From IMG/VR virus record IMGVR_UViG_3300044971_002269, positions 1 to 25,143 of that record: 25,143 bases of DNA. One strand, 5' to 3'. Origin of the DNA: a virus. A model generated the notes under the pieces. That model was not told the DNA's origin, did not search any database, and worked only from the letters and a program-made list of their open reading frames with translations. This document shows, in pieces, positions 12,219 through 19,862 of this stretch; position 1 is the stretch's first letter; each line of letters opens with the position of its first letter. The translations under genes and the position numbers were made by a program.

Positions 12219-13158
12219 TTGGGAATGCCGTAGTGCTCGGCGTGAACGCAGACGAGTACCTCGCCGCCTTCGTGATTCGCAACTCATCGATGCGGCCGTT
12301 CCAATACCCGGCATAGGTATCGTTGCCGCTGACCTTGTACACCCACGTTCCGACGATGAGAGGCTGGTCGCTTGCGCCATTGCTGTTTAGTGAAGAGATC
12401 GAGCCAACAAGTGCGCCATTGGCAAACACTTTGCCGCTCGTTCCACTGCGAACCATTGCGAGATGCGTCCAAGCGTTCGCTGGGAAGTATGTCTGCGACA
12501 CATCAACGCTTTGCTCAGCCGCATTTGTGGTCGCGTAAAAATAAAACCGCAACGAGGAGCCAAGCGCACGAATCGACGCAGTCAAGCTGCCCCATGTCTC
12601 TGACTGCGCTCCGTTGCCGGATGCGTAGTAAATGCCACGGTGGACAATTCCGCCACTAAGGGTTGAGCTATTCGGATAAATCCAGCACTCAATCGTATAG
12701 TTGTCTCCAAGGTCAAGGGCTGCTGCCGACGGTGTAGTGAGGTAATCGTCGCCGCCGTCAAGCGAAAGCGAGTTGCTGCCGAACTTTGGACTGCCGCTAG
12801 CGTTTGCATCGCCAATCGCCGTAATGGTGCGACCGTAGCTGGACGAGTCCGCGAGCGACCCATCTGCGTGCATCAGCAAGACAACGTTGGCCCACTGCGG
12901 GTCTGTCTCCCACGTCGCCAACGACGCCCGCTTCCAAGTGTTCGTGGCAGTGGCGACGTAGAAATTTCCGCTGGCGTCATACGCAATCTGCCCAGCCGTG
13001 CCGGTCGCCGTTGCGGACGCTGGCACGGCTGACCACGAGAGCCCGCCGCCGCCACTCGCGGCGACGAGCTCCCACGCATAGCCCGTCCACGAGTAGGTGC
13101 GGCCGTTCTGCGTGGATTGCTGCCCGACGGTCGGCGATGCTGGGAAAGAGAGTGGCAT
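12211..13158 (-). CDS. Tail fibre protein with LamG/concanavalin-like lectin domain
   Basis: This is a 315-residue protein. The N-terminus SFPASPTVGQQSTQNGRTYSW then TGYAWEL is the fibre module 'P.sPtvGq...G.tY.W.G..W'. Residues 50-85 are a linker with DASGNFYVATATNTW. Residues 90-315 form a LamG-like jelly roll: LLMHADGSLADSSSYGRTI, FGSNSLSLDGGDDYLTTP, YTIECWIYPN, WTHLAMVRSGTSGKVFANG, and GRIDELRITKAARY. This domain commonly binds glycans, so a role in binding host surface sugars is likely. ATG at 13158 is preceded by TAGGAGT, which includes the stop of the gene before it. Confidence 0.85.
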   Translation of the reverse strand: MPLSFPASPTVGQQSTQNGRTYSWTGYAWELVAASGGGGLSWSAVPASATATGTAGQIAYDASGNFYVATATNTWKRASLATWETDPQWANVVLLMHADGSLADSSSYGRTITAIGDANASGSPKFGSNSLSLDGGDDYLTTPSAAALDLGDNYTIECWIYPNSSTLSGGIVHRGIYYASGNGAQSETWGSLTASIRALGSSLRFYFYATTNAAEQSVDVSQTYFPANAWTHLAMVRSGTSGKVFANGALVGSISSLNSNGASDQPLIVGTWVYKVSGNDTYAGYWNGRIDELRITKAARYSSAFTPSTTAFPNE

Positions 13159-13166
13159 GGTGACTC

Positions 13167-14210
13167 CTAAGAGATGCTGAGTACGGCCGTGATGCGGTCG
13201 TTGCCCTCTGACACTTCGCTGTCCTTGGTGTACCGAAGGACAAGATATTGCCCCGCCGTGACGGCTACAGTGCCAGTGGACGATGAGGTGCCGGTAACTA
13301 TTCCAGAGGTTACAGTCAGGCCGACCGGGTGATTGCTGTAACCACTATCGGCCAACGAGTGGCTGGCGGGAGACGACGAAGTGCGATACAGAGCACCACC
13401 GTCATACCCGTTCTCGCTGCTTGCCGTGACCGTGTAGGAGAGCGTGCCACTAGTCCCGATGAGCAGCCAGAGGCGAGTGTCGTTATTGTCAACGCTGGTC
13501 ACGGTTGCCGTGATGGTGCCCGTGCCTGTCAGGGTGTAAGAGCCGTTCCCAAACTTGTTGGCGTATGCGATTGGGGCCGCAGCCGCAGGCGTTACCGCAC
13601 TAGATGCCGTTGAGTAACTGCTAGTCCCCACACCATTCGTCGCGGAGACTCTGAACACCACGGCAGTGCCGTTGGTGAGCCCTGTCACGGTCGCACTCGT
13701 CGAAGACGAGGCCGCCCGCGTGAACGTCGTCCAGGTCGAGCCGCTGTTGGTGCTGAACTGAACGGTGTAGTCCGTGATCGGGGTCTGTGCGAGTACGCTG
13801 GGTGCCGTCCACGAGACGGTCGCCTGTGCGTTGCCACCTGTCGCCGTGACGCTGGTCGGTGCTGCCGGCGTGAACAACGCACGGAGGTCCGAGTCAGTTC
13901 CTGTGCCGCCAGCCGTCCCGATCTCAACGTAGACGCTGCCTGACCACCGAAAGACGCGGTTCGCATCGGTGCTGACATACAGCGTCTGGCTGGCACCCGT
14001 TGCCGGGAAGCCTGCCGCAGTCGTGGCCTCTACGATGTTCGCGGAGCCGCCACCGCCACCGCCGAGCGTCACGCTGACGATGTTTCCTGCGGCCGTTTTG
14101 GTAAACGCCTTGCCGTCCACCCAGTTGATCGCAATTTCGTTGGCTTCGAGGTCGCTAGTGGTCGGCACTGCGCCGGTCGTGTAGCTGCGCTTTGGTTTGA
14201 TTTTAGACAT
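13167..14210 (-). CDS. Tail fibre protein with fibronectin type III domain
   Basis: This is a 347-residue protein. The N-terminal module PKRSYTTGAVPTTSDLEANE then IAINWVDGKAF is shared with the gene at 14217-15362 and is probably the docking unit. Residues 115-215 are an Fn3 domain (PAAPTSVTATGGNAQATVSW, ITDYTVQFSTNSGSTW, TGLTNGTAVVFRVSATNGVG). The C-terminal 130 residues are a beta-rich domain of unknown type (YANKFGNGSYTLTGTGTITA, GQYLVLRYTKDSEVSEG). It is probably displayed at the tail tip. Confidence 0.82.
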   Translation of the reverse strand: MSKIKPKRSYTTGAVPTTSDLEANEIAINWVDGKAFTKTAAGNIVSVTLGGGGGGSANIVEATTAAGFPATGASQTLYVSTDANRVFRWSGSVYVEIGTAGGTGTDSDLRALFTPAAPTSVTATGGNAQATVSWTAPSVLAQTPITDYTVQFSTNSGSTWTTFTRAASSSTSATVTGLTNGTAVVFRVSATNGVGTSSYSTASSAVTPAAAAPIAYANKFGNGSYTLTGTGTITATVTSVDNNDTRLWLLIGTSGTLSYTVTASSENGYDGGALYRTSSSPASHSLADSGYSNHPVGLTVTSGIVTGTSSSTGTVAVTAGQYLVLRYTKDSEVSEGNDRITAVLSIS

Positions 14211-14216
14211 AGTGTG

Positions 14217-15362
14217 CTAAACCGCCGCCCGAATAATGGTAATAGTGCCCGTGGTTGCCGTTGTCGTCCCGTAGCTGTTCGTGGATGTGATGACGCATCG
14301 AAACTCGCCCGCGGTTCCGGGAAGCGATGTAAGAGTCAGACTGCTGCCGGTTGTGGAACCAGACACGCCGTTGTTACCTACAAGAGATTGGACAGACCCC
14401 CACTCGCCGGCCGAGTATTGTCGCCGCGCCTGCCACTGCCTGGTCGTAGTCACGCCACCGAAAATCTGCTCGTCATAAGTGACGGTGAAGAAGTTGCTGC
14501 TCGACGGCCACCGCACCTCGCGTGGCCCGGTGCTAATGTTGATTTGCGGAACAGTCGCCCATGTGATCGCAAGCTGAGCCGGGGACGACGTGACCGCTGC
14601 GGCACCCGTCGCCGTCAGTCTGCATCGGTAGTACGTTTCGCGATCTATGTCATAGGTCAGGCCCGAGAGCGATAGTGTGCTGCCGGTCGCCCCGCTGACG
14701 TCCACAAACGTGGTCGCCCCGCGGCCGCGCCGCTGCCACTGGTAGACGAGCGTTCCCGAGTTGACGCTGGCCGTGATCGAGAACGATGCCGTGCTGGCGG
14801 TGCTGGCGATAGTGGCGGGCTGCGGCTGCGTTGCAATGGTAATGACCGGGGCGGCTGGCACGATCACCGCCACAGACAGCGACGCCGCGTCGCTCGTAAC
14901 GGCAGACAAACCGAACGCACTGACGACGCATCTGTAGAGCGTGCCGTCGTCCACTCCGGCCAGACCCGTGAGAGACAGGGTTGCGGACGTTGCCGCGTCA
15001 ATCGCGGTCCATGCGCTGCCCTGGTTTCGTTCCCACTGGAAGCCGACAGGCGAGCCCGTCGAGGCCGAGGCAGCGACCGTGAACGAGGCCGAGCCGGTAG
15101 AGCCTTGGTTGACCGAGATGCTCACGTCTGACGGGTGCTGCGTGACCGAGATGGACGCCACAACGCCGACATAGTCGCCGCCGTCAACGGTGTCATCGCC
15201 ACCGCTGCCGCCTAGCGTCAGAGACTGAACCGACCCATCAGCCGCCTTGACATACACGATGCCGTCAGCCCAGTTGACGGCGAATTCGTGCGGCCCAAGC
15301 TCTGCCGCAGTTGGCGTGACGCCAGCGGTATAGCTTCGCTTTACTTTTACGCGGTTAGGCAT
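14217..15362 (-). CDS. Tail fibre protein with three Ig-like domains
   Basis: This is a 381-residue protein. Residues 1-52 are the KRSYTAG..PT..EL...EFAVNWADGIVYVK docking module. Three Ig-like repeats follow, each with a hypervariable-looking W/Q-rich C strand and a Y/F-x-C strand: VGFQWERNQGSAW...LYRCVVSAFG (about 70-170), LVYQWQRRGRGATTF...YYRCRLTATG (about 175-270) and RQWQARRQYSAGEW...EFRCVITSTN (about 275-375). Ig-like domains on phage particles are usually displayed adhesion modules that hold the phage near cells or mucus-like glycans. The ATG lies one base after the TGA of the propeller gene. Confidence 0.85.
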   Translation of the reverse strand: MPNRVKVKRSYTAGVTPTAAELGPHEFAVNWADGIVYVKAADGSVQSLTLGGSGGDDTVDGGDYVGVVASISVTQHPSDVSISVNQGSTGSASFTVAASASTGSPVGFQWERNQGSAWTAIDAATSATLSLTGLAGVDDGTLYRCVVSAFGLSAVTSDAASLSVAVIVPAAPVITIATQPQPATIASTASTASFSITASVNSGTLVYQWQRRGRGATTFVDVSGATGSTLSLSGLTYDIDRETYYRCRLTATGAAAVTSSPAQLAITWATVPQINISTGPREVRWPSSSNFFTVTYDEQIFGGVTTTRQWQARRQYSAGEWGSVQSLVGNNGVSGSTTGSSLTLTSLPGTAGEFRCVITSTNSYGTTTATTGTITIIRAAV

Positions 15363-15363
15363 A

Positions 15364-17253
15364 TCACGACACCGTGAGTGTTGCGGGCTGGCTAGTCACG
15401 CTTGACGCACTCGCTGCCGACACGACCACGCGGAAGCGGTCAGCGTTGTCTACGGAGTTGGTCAATCCGGTCAGGGCGAGCGTGGAGGATGTCGCGCCGG
15501 AGACGTTGGCGAAATCGGACTGACCAGCGAGCGTGATCGTCGCTGCGATGCTGCTGTTGTAGGCCACCACGACGAACGTGCCGTCGCCATAGGTGACGGT
15601 CTGCCAGCTTGCGCTTACGGGCAGCGTCCTCTGCATCCATGTGATGCCGTCAGTGCTTGTAGCTGCGATGTTGCCGCTAGTGGCAACTGCGACGAACGTG
15701 CCGCCGCTGTAGGTAACGCTAGTCCAGCTAGTGGCGACAGGCAGCGTCCTCTGCGTCCAAGTTATGCCGTCAGTGCTTGTCGCTGCGATGCCGCCGCCGT
15801 AAGCCACTGCGACAAAAATGCCGTTTCCGTAAGCGACGGCATACCAGTTTGCGGCGTTCTGCGAAGGCAGCGTCCTCTGCGTCCAAGTGATGCCGTCGGT
15901 GCTTGTCGCCGCGATGTTGCCGCTTTGAGACACGGCGACGAACGTGCCGTTGCCATGAGCGATTGCAGTCCATGAGGTACTAGCAGGCAGAGTCCTCTGT
16001 GTCCAAGTGATGCCGTCAGGGCTTGTGGCTGCGATACTGCTGCCTTGAGCGGCCGAAACGAAAAGTCCGCCGCCAAAGGCTACGTCAACCCACTGTGCGC
16101 TCGTAGGCAGGGTCCGCTGCGTCCAAGTGATTCCGTCTGCGCTTGTGGCTGCTATGGTGCTTCCTTCAGCCACCGCGACAAAAATGCCGTTTCCATAGGT
16201 GACGCCCAACCAAGAGGCCTGTGCAGGCATCGTCCTTAGCGTCCAAGTGATGCCGTCGGGGCTTGTGGCTGCGACGTTGCCGCCGTAAGACATTGCGACA
16301 AACGTGCCGTTGCCGTAAGCGACCCTACTCCACGGTCTAGACGCAGGCATCGTCCTCTGCGTTGCAGCGAAACCCGCCGAATCGCTCTTCTGCCACTGAT
16401 AACTCAAAGTTCCGCTTGGCTCCGCAATCGCAGTCACGCCGAACGACGCTGCTCCGCTGCTTGCCGTCTGGTTCGTCGGCGGCGACGTGATCGTGATCGA
16501 CCGAGACAGGCCGCTGCCGCCGTAAAACCACTCGCCGTCAATGTCGTCGCCTGCTGCAATCGTGATAGTCGATCCGCTGGCAGTCAGCGTCACATTGTTG
16601 CCAGCCGCCAGCGTCAACGCGCCCGTCAGATTGTTGAGCCCAGTAACGTATGGGTGAGCGTGATTCGCAGCCGCAGCCCCCAGCGTTGAAAGAGACGGCA
16701 GTAGGTGGACGTGGTCGCTCCTGCTAGCCGTTGAGCTTGTGCCAGCCGAGGCCGTGCCGAGAGCCGCCGGCGTGGCGTCGGAGAGCGAAGCACCGCCGCC
16801 AGACCCGTCAGCACCTCGCGGGATGCCGAACGCCAGGGCGACGTTGGCGCCGCCATTACTCGGCGTGGCCGTGACGGTAGCCGAACTGCCAGCCGAGAGC
16901 GTGGAGGCTGTGGCCGTGATCGTGGGCGTGGGGCCAGCGGCGCCGGTGGCGCCGGTGGCACCGGTCGCCCCGGCCGGAATGCCAAACGCCAGCGACAGGT
17001 TCGCCCCGTTGTTGCTCGAGGTGCCCACCACCGTGGCCGAGCTGCCGGCCGCAAGCGTCGACACGCTGCCGACCGTGATGGTGGTGCTCGGCGGCCCCTG
17101 CGGCCCCGTCGCCCCGATGCCGCCTGGTGCAGCGGCCGCGGACGCGGAGACGCTCACCACGGCGTTCTTGGTCACGGCCGCCGAGATCGTGTCGCCGTTA
17201 GTGGCGACGACCGACGGGCCGCTCTTGCCGTTGACAGTGACGGTTACGCTCAC
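15364..17253 (-). CDS. Tail fibre protein: collagen-like tracts plus seven-bladed propeller inserted in an Ig-like domain
   Basis: This is a 629-residue protein. GTG at 17253 overlaps the preceding TGA as GTGA. In order it has: an N-terminal beta region, collagen-like GATGPQGPP (about 48-56), two copies of a T-V-G-S-x-S-T-L-A-A-G-S-S-A-T-V / N-G-A-N-L-S-L-A-F-G-I-P module separated by a GATGATGATGAAGP tract, His-rich DHVHLLP and NHAHPYVTGL, and the first half of an Ig-like domain ending YQWQKSD (to about 293). Seven 40-residue units then follow, with W..VAYGNGTFVAV...G.IAATS.DGITWTQRTLP (about 294-572). The second Ig half (FANVSGATSSTLALTGL to the end) closes the chain. The first blade strand (AATQRTMPAS) comes from the N-terminal side and the last unit lacks it, as in a velcro-closed propeller. 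Confidence 0.82.
   Translation of the reverse strand: MSVTVTVNGKSGPSVVATNGDTISAAVTKNAVVSVSASAAAAPGGIGATGPQGPPSTTITVGSVSTLAAGSSATVVGTSSNNGANLSLAFGIPAGATGATGATGAAGPTPTITATASTLSAGSSATVTATPSNGGANVALAFGIPRGADGSGGGASLSDATPAALGTASAGTSSTASRSDHVHLLPSLSTLGAAAANHAHPYVTGLNNLTGALTLAAGNNVTLTASGSTITIAAGDDIDGEWFYGGSGLSRSITITSPPTNQTASSGAASFGVTAIAEPSGTLSYQWQKSDSAGFAATQRTMPASRPWSRVAYGNGTFVAMSYGGNVAATSPDGITWTLRTMPAQASWLGVTYGNGIFVAVAEGSTIAATSADGITWTQRTLPTSAQWVDVAFGGGLFVSAAQGSSIAATSPDGITWTQRTLPASTSWTAIAHGNGTFVAVSQSGNIAATSTDGITWTQRTLPSQNAANWYAVAYGNGIFVAVAYGGGIAATSTDGITWTQRTLPVATSWTSVTYSGGTFVAVATSGNIAATSTDGITWMQRTLPVSASWQTVTYGDGTFVVVAYNSSIAATITLAGQSDFANVSGATSSTLALTGLTNSVDNADRFRVVVSAASASSVTSQPATLTVS
15540..16375 (-). 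repeat. Seven tandem 120-bp coding repeats (propeller blades)
   Basis: The TGG codon of the DGITW motif recurs at 15637, 15757, 15883, 16003, 16123 and 16243, and the matching position of the diverged first unit is at 16363. Spacing is 120 bp except one 126-bp interval. Long stretches of the units are identical at the DNA level, so they probably arose by recent tandem duplication and could expand or contract by recombination. Confidence 0.85.
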
Positions 17254-17636
17254 GGTGCCCTCGCCGTGAACTGACCGGACAGCACGGTTAGCGTCACGCC
17301 GGCCGTGTCGATCCACCGAAAGTACCAGCGGTAGCCGGTGGCCGGGCTGAGCGCCGACGTCTGCGTTTCCGTCAGCCCTATGTTCACGGTGCCGCCGGCA
17401 AGCGAAACGGCCGACACGGTGAACGTGGCAGCCGTGGAACCGACCGTGTAGGCCCCCTGGCTGAATGAGCCGTCCGGGTTGGCAAACACGGGCCGAAAGA
17501 CCTTGGCGTCGAGCGTGTAGCCCGTCAGGTTGATCGGCGTCGAGCTCGAGGTGAACGCCAGGCCGACGTTGAGCTCGTCGCCCACCACGAACTCGATCGA
17601 CATGTCTGCCGGGGTCTGGACGAACGCTGTGGCCAC
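17250..17636 (-). CDS. Baseplate-type beta-sandwich protein (BppU-like N-domain)
   Basis: This is a 128-residue beta-strand protein: SIEFVVGDELNVGLAFTSSS, INLTGYTLDAKVFRP, GTVNIGLTETQTSALSP, YRWYFRWIDTAGVTLTVLSG. This layout matches the N-terminal domains of baseplate-upper proteins that anchor fibres. The protein at 10860-11177 looks like a shorter paralogue. Start is GTG at 17636, with GCAGGAG upstream. It lies between baseplate-like proteins and the fibre cassette, so it may be the adapter that carries the fibres. Confidence 0.65.
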   Translation of the reverse strand: MATAFVQTPADMSIEFVVGDELNVGLAFTSSSTPINLTGYTLDAKVFRPVFANPDGSFSQGAYTVGSTAATFTVSAVSLAGGTVNIGLTETQTSALSPATGYRWYFRWIDTAGVTLTVLSGQFTARAP

Positions 17637-17703
17637 GCCTGCACTCCTGCGGTGGGTTCAGGCCTCCGATTGTGGCTGTAGCTGTTGGTAGTTGAAGTCT
17701 GGT

Positions 17704-18087
17704 CTAGCTGCGGGCAGCGGCTTTCCGGGCGTTCTGGATCGCCCGCCGCACGAGCATCCGCCCGGCCAGGTCGAGGAACGGCAGCCCGCGAGCCTGGGCC
17801 TGCTCGCGGAGCCAGCCCACGATGGTGTCGATGTTGCCCTCGCACCACTCGACGCCCTGGCGGTCCATCTCTGCGGCGCGAGCGTTGCACGAGCAGTCAG
17901 GCGTGGCGACGATGCCGACCTTGGCAAGCAGCTTCTTTAGCTCGGTGCCGGGGCCGCTGGTGGGTGGTGAAACGAAAACAGCCCCTTCCGTCGATGCCAC
18001 CTTGCCGAGGAAAACCGGGCATTCTGGCGCGCACGGCATCCCGCAAAACACGCACAAGCCATCACCCGATGAGATGCAGCTACGCAA
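17704..18087 (-). CDS. Conserved cysteine-rich protein (planctomycete-phage-like)
   Basis: This is a 127-residue protein with eight cysteines. N-terminal CVFCGMPCAPEC (about residues 12-23) is a CxxC-type knuckle. The middle has GTELKKLLAKVGIVATPDCS then CNARAAEMDRQGVEWCEGNI. The C-terminal half is helical (IDTIVGWLREQAQARGLPF). The TELK-LL...C.CNARA..MD..G..WC motif is recalled from planctomycete and planctomycete-phage proteins. Its function is not known to me. It overlaps the previous gene by 8 bases. A zinc-binding structural protein or tail accessory is possible. Confidence 0.65.
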   Translation of the reverse strand: MRSCISSGDGLCVFCGMPCAPECPVFLGKVASTEGAVFVSPPTSGPGTELKKLLAKVGIVATPDCSCNARAAEMDRQGVEWCEGNIDTIVGWLREQAQARGLPFLDLAGRMLVRRAIQNARKAAARS

Positions 18088-19054
18088 GTGTTAGCCTCAT
18101 GTTGACAGTGACGGTCTTGGAAAGAAACCAGCTAGCACCGCTCCCAGTAGGAATGCTTGGGCTTACCGGCGTGGAGGTGACAGACTGCGTAACCGTGTTT
18201 GCGCCGGTTCCGTCTATATACTGAAAAACGTAATAAAGTGCATTGTATTCTGAGGCTTGGGGGTCATAAGTCCACGCCCAATACGGCGACACAGACGAGC
18301 CGGAAGCAGTTGCGGCAATAAGACTTGGGCAATCAACCGTCGCATATATCTTGCAAGGTGAGGACGAAAAACCGACTGAGGCAGTCCGTGACCCTGCGTA
18401 CCCTGGGCACGACCCTTGTAGAGACGCTGTGCAATTGGATGCGCTTGCGTTGCTGGTAAATGTCGCACTGAGGCTTGCCGCTGTATCAATCCAAGCCCCG
18501 AAGGCTGGGTCTTCGCACGGCTTTTGTGCCCAGCATCCGTTGTATGTCTGTCCGTTCGGGCACCCCACGAACCCGTTGCCGCCAGCGCACCACCTCGCAG
18601 TAGGCAGTGAATCCGTAGAGACAACAATCGTCGCCATTTTCCCGGCAATTGTCTCGCCGTTCCCGCAACAGCCGCACGGCCCTGCCGCACACGTTGTGCC
18701 CACGCCCTGGAACACCTTGTTGGGAGTGCCGGTTAACGCTGCGCACCAAGCTCCTGCCGCGCCAGTTTTTTCGTCCCTAACGCAGTTGCCGCCAACCACC
18801 CATGTGCCCCCGCGCTGAATACATTGAGATTCTGACTCGCTCCTGCATCGTGGTGCAGAAGTGCCAGACACATCAACAGTGTCTGGACCGCAACAAACAC
18901 CAGACGGCACGCACTGACACTGCGGCTTGACCGTGCACGTCGTGCCCTCGCAGCACGCGCCCTCTTTGCAAGCTTGGTTGCACTCGGCCTCGGTGCGGTA
19001 AGAGCCAGACGAGGCGGCAGTGCCGTTGAATGTGGAGACTTGGCGACAGGGCAT
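18080..19054 (-). CDS. Cysteine-rich tail-associated protein
   Basis: This is a 324-residue protein with 26 cysteines. Residues 1-185 hold most of them, in tight groups: EAECNQACKEGACCEGTTC, PQCQCVPSGVCCGPD, CAAGPCGCCGNGE. SQCIQRGGTWVVGGNCV resembles a repeated C...GG.W..G..C motif. Residues 200-324 are beta-rich (WIDTAASLSATFTSNASASN, YWAWTYDP, FLSKTVTVNMRLTL). ATG at 19054, 4 bases after the previous stop, is chosen. A longer frame to 19141 would overlap that gene and has no ribosome site. It is probably an exposed tail or baseplate part stabilised by disulfides. Confidence 0.65.
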   Translation of the reverse strand: MPCRQVSTFNGTAASSGSYRTEAECNQACKEGACCEGTTCTVKPQCQCVPSGVCCGPDTVDVSGTSAPRCRSESESQCIQRGGTWVVGGNCVRDEKTGAAGAWCAALTGTPNKVFQGVGTTCAAGPCGCCGNGETIAGKMATIVVSTDSLPTARWCAGGNGFVGCPNGQTYNGCWAQKPCEDPAFGAWIDTAASLSATFTSNASASNCTASLQGSCPGYAGSRTASVGFSSSPCKIYATVDCPSLIAATASGSSVSPYWAWTYDPQASEYNALYYVFQYIDGTGANTVTQSVTSTPVSPSIPTGSGASWFLSKTVTVNMRLTLA

Positions 19055-19058
19055 TGGT

Positions 19059-19862
19059 TTACTCTGACACAGTGAGCCGGACAGCTCTTGATACACGCCC
19101 CTCCGATGGGGCTGCGCCTGATGTGTCTGTATAGACAACATCGAACGCCCAAGAGTGATTGATGACTTCCAGATTCTTGTTCAAACACGCCGGCGTGTCC
19201 CTTCCTCCAGCGGCACCGTCGAGACGCATGCCTGTGCTGTAAAGAGGAAACGCAGGTTGCCAGTTACATATTTCGTTCCAAGCCTGGTTCGTCGTTTGCG
19301 GACAGAAAACAGACAACGGTTGTCGCGTGTATGTGCGAGACGCCGCGTTATTGACGTATGTCGGGTGCCCAGGGCAGAGGTTGTTTATTGAGCTTTGCCA
19401 GTATTCGGTTGGATACATTGCAGGAACTGAAAACCCAAGCCACTCCAAGTGGACATTCGTTTGCGAAGCCGAGCAGCCGGCGTCAAGCGACTCGTAGTTA
19501 AAAGCTCCTGACGAAGTGCCGACAACCACTCGTATAACAACGCTAGTGCCTTGAAACTCATACAGGCACGGCTGGAATTGAGAAGGGTTTTTATTTAGCG
19601 TGTATGTTCCGTTTATCTGCGCTGCTTCCTGCGGCGTTGTTCTCCACGTACTCAGGAATGCTCCGCTGAAATTTCCGAGAGCGATTCCGTACATATTTGA
19701 TGGCAGCGAAAACGATAGCGTTGCACGCAATGTCTGCGGCAGCGACTTTGAGTAATTGCATGGACAAGACTCTTGGTAGCAATACCACCCGCAGCACCCG
19801 CAGTCCTCTGCGAGCTTGCCGTCCTTGACGATGATCGCGTTGTTTCGTGTGGCGATTGGCAT
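19059..19862 (-). CDS. Cysteine-rich tail-associated protein with beta-sandwich body
   Basis: This is a 267-residue protein. ATG at 19862 overlaps the preceding TGA as ATGA. An open frame reaches 20114 but only by reading over the upstream gene. Residues 1-35 end in a cysteine cluster DCGCCGWYCYQESCPC (six Cys). The rest is beta-rich with scattered cysteines (12 in all): LRATLSFSLPSNMYGIALGN, INGTYTLNK, VVIRVVVGTSSGAFNYES, VHLEWLGFSVPAM. The last 70 residues end in GRVSRAVRLTVSE. The family is not recognised. It is probably a sister of the 18080-19054 protein in the same structure. Confidence 0.6.
   Translation of the reverse strand: MPIATRNNAIIVKDGKLAEDCGCCGWYCYQESCPCNYSKSLPQTLRATLSFSLPSNMYGIALGNFSGAFLSTWRTTPQEAAQINGTYTLNKNPSQFQPCLYEFQGTSVVIRVVVGTSSGAFNYESLDAGCSASQTNVHLEWLGFSVPAMYPTEYWQSSINNLCPGHPTYVNNAASRTYTRQPLSVFCPQTTNQAWNEICNWQPAFPLYSTGMRLDGAAGGRDTPACLNKNLEVINHSWAFDVVYTDTSGAAPSEGRVSRAVRLTVSE

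Noticed and set aside
15540-16375. Regular 120-bp repeats as a CRISPR array
   Set aside because: The repeats are in frame, encode a repeated protein motif and have no short repeat-spacer structure.
16938-16975. GC-rich triplet-like repeats as a regulatory element
   Set aside because: They simply encode the collagen-like GATGATGATG tract of the fibre protein.
10860-17253. Diversity-generating retroelement target in the fibre genes
   Set aside because: There is no reverse transcriptase or template/variable repeat pair in the window. The N-terminal fibre modules alone are common in phages without such elements.
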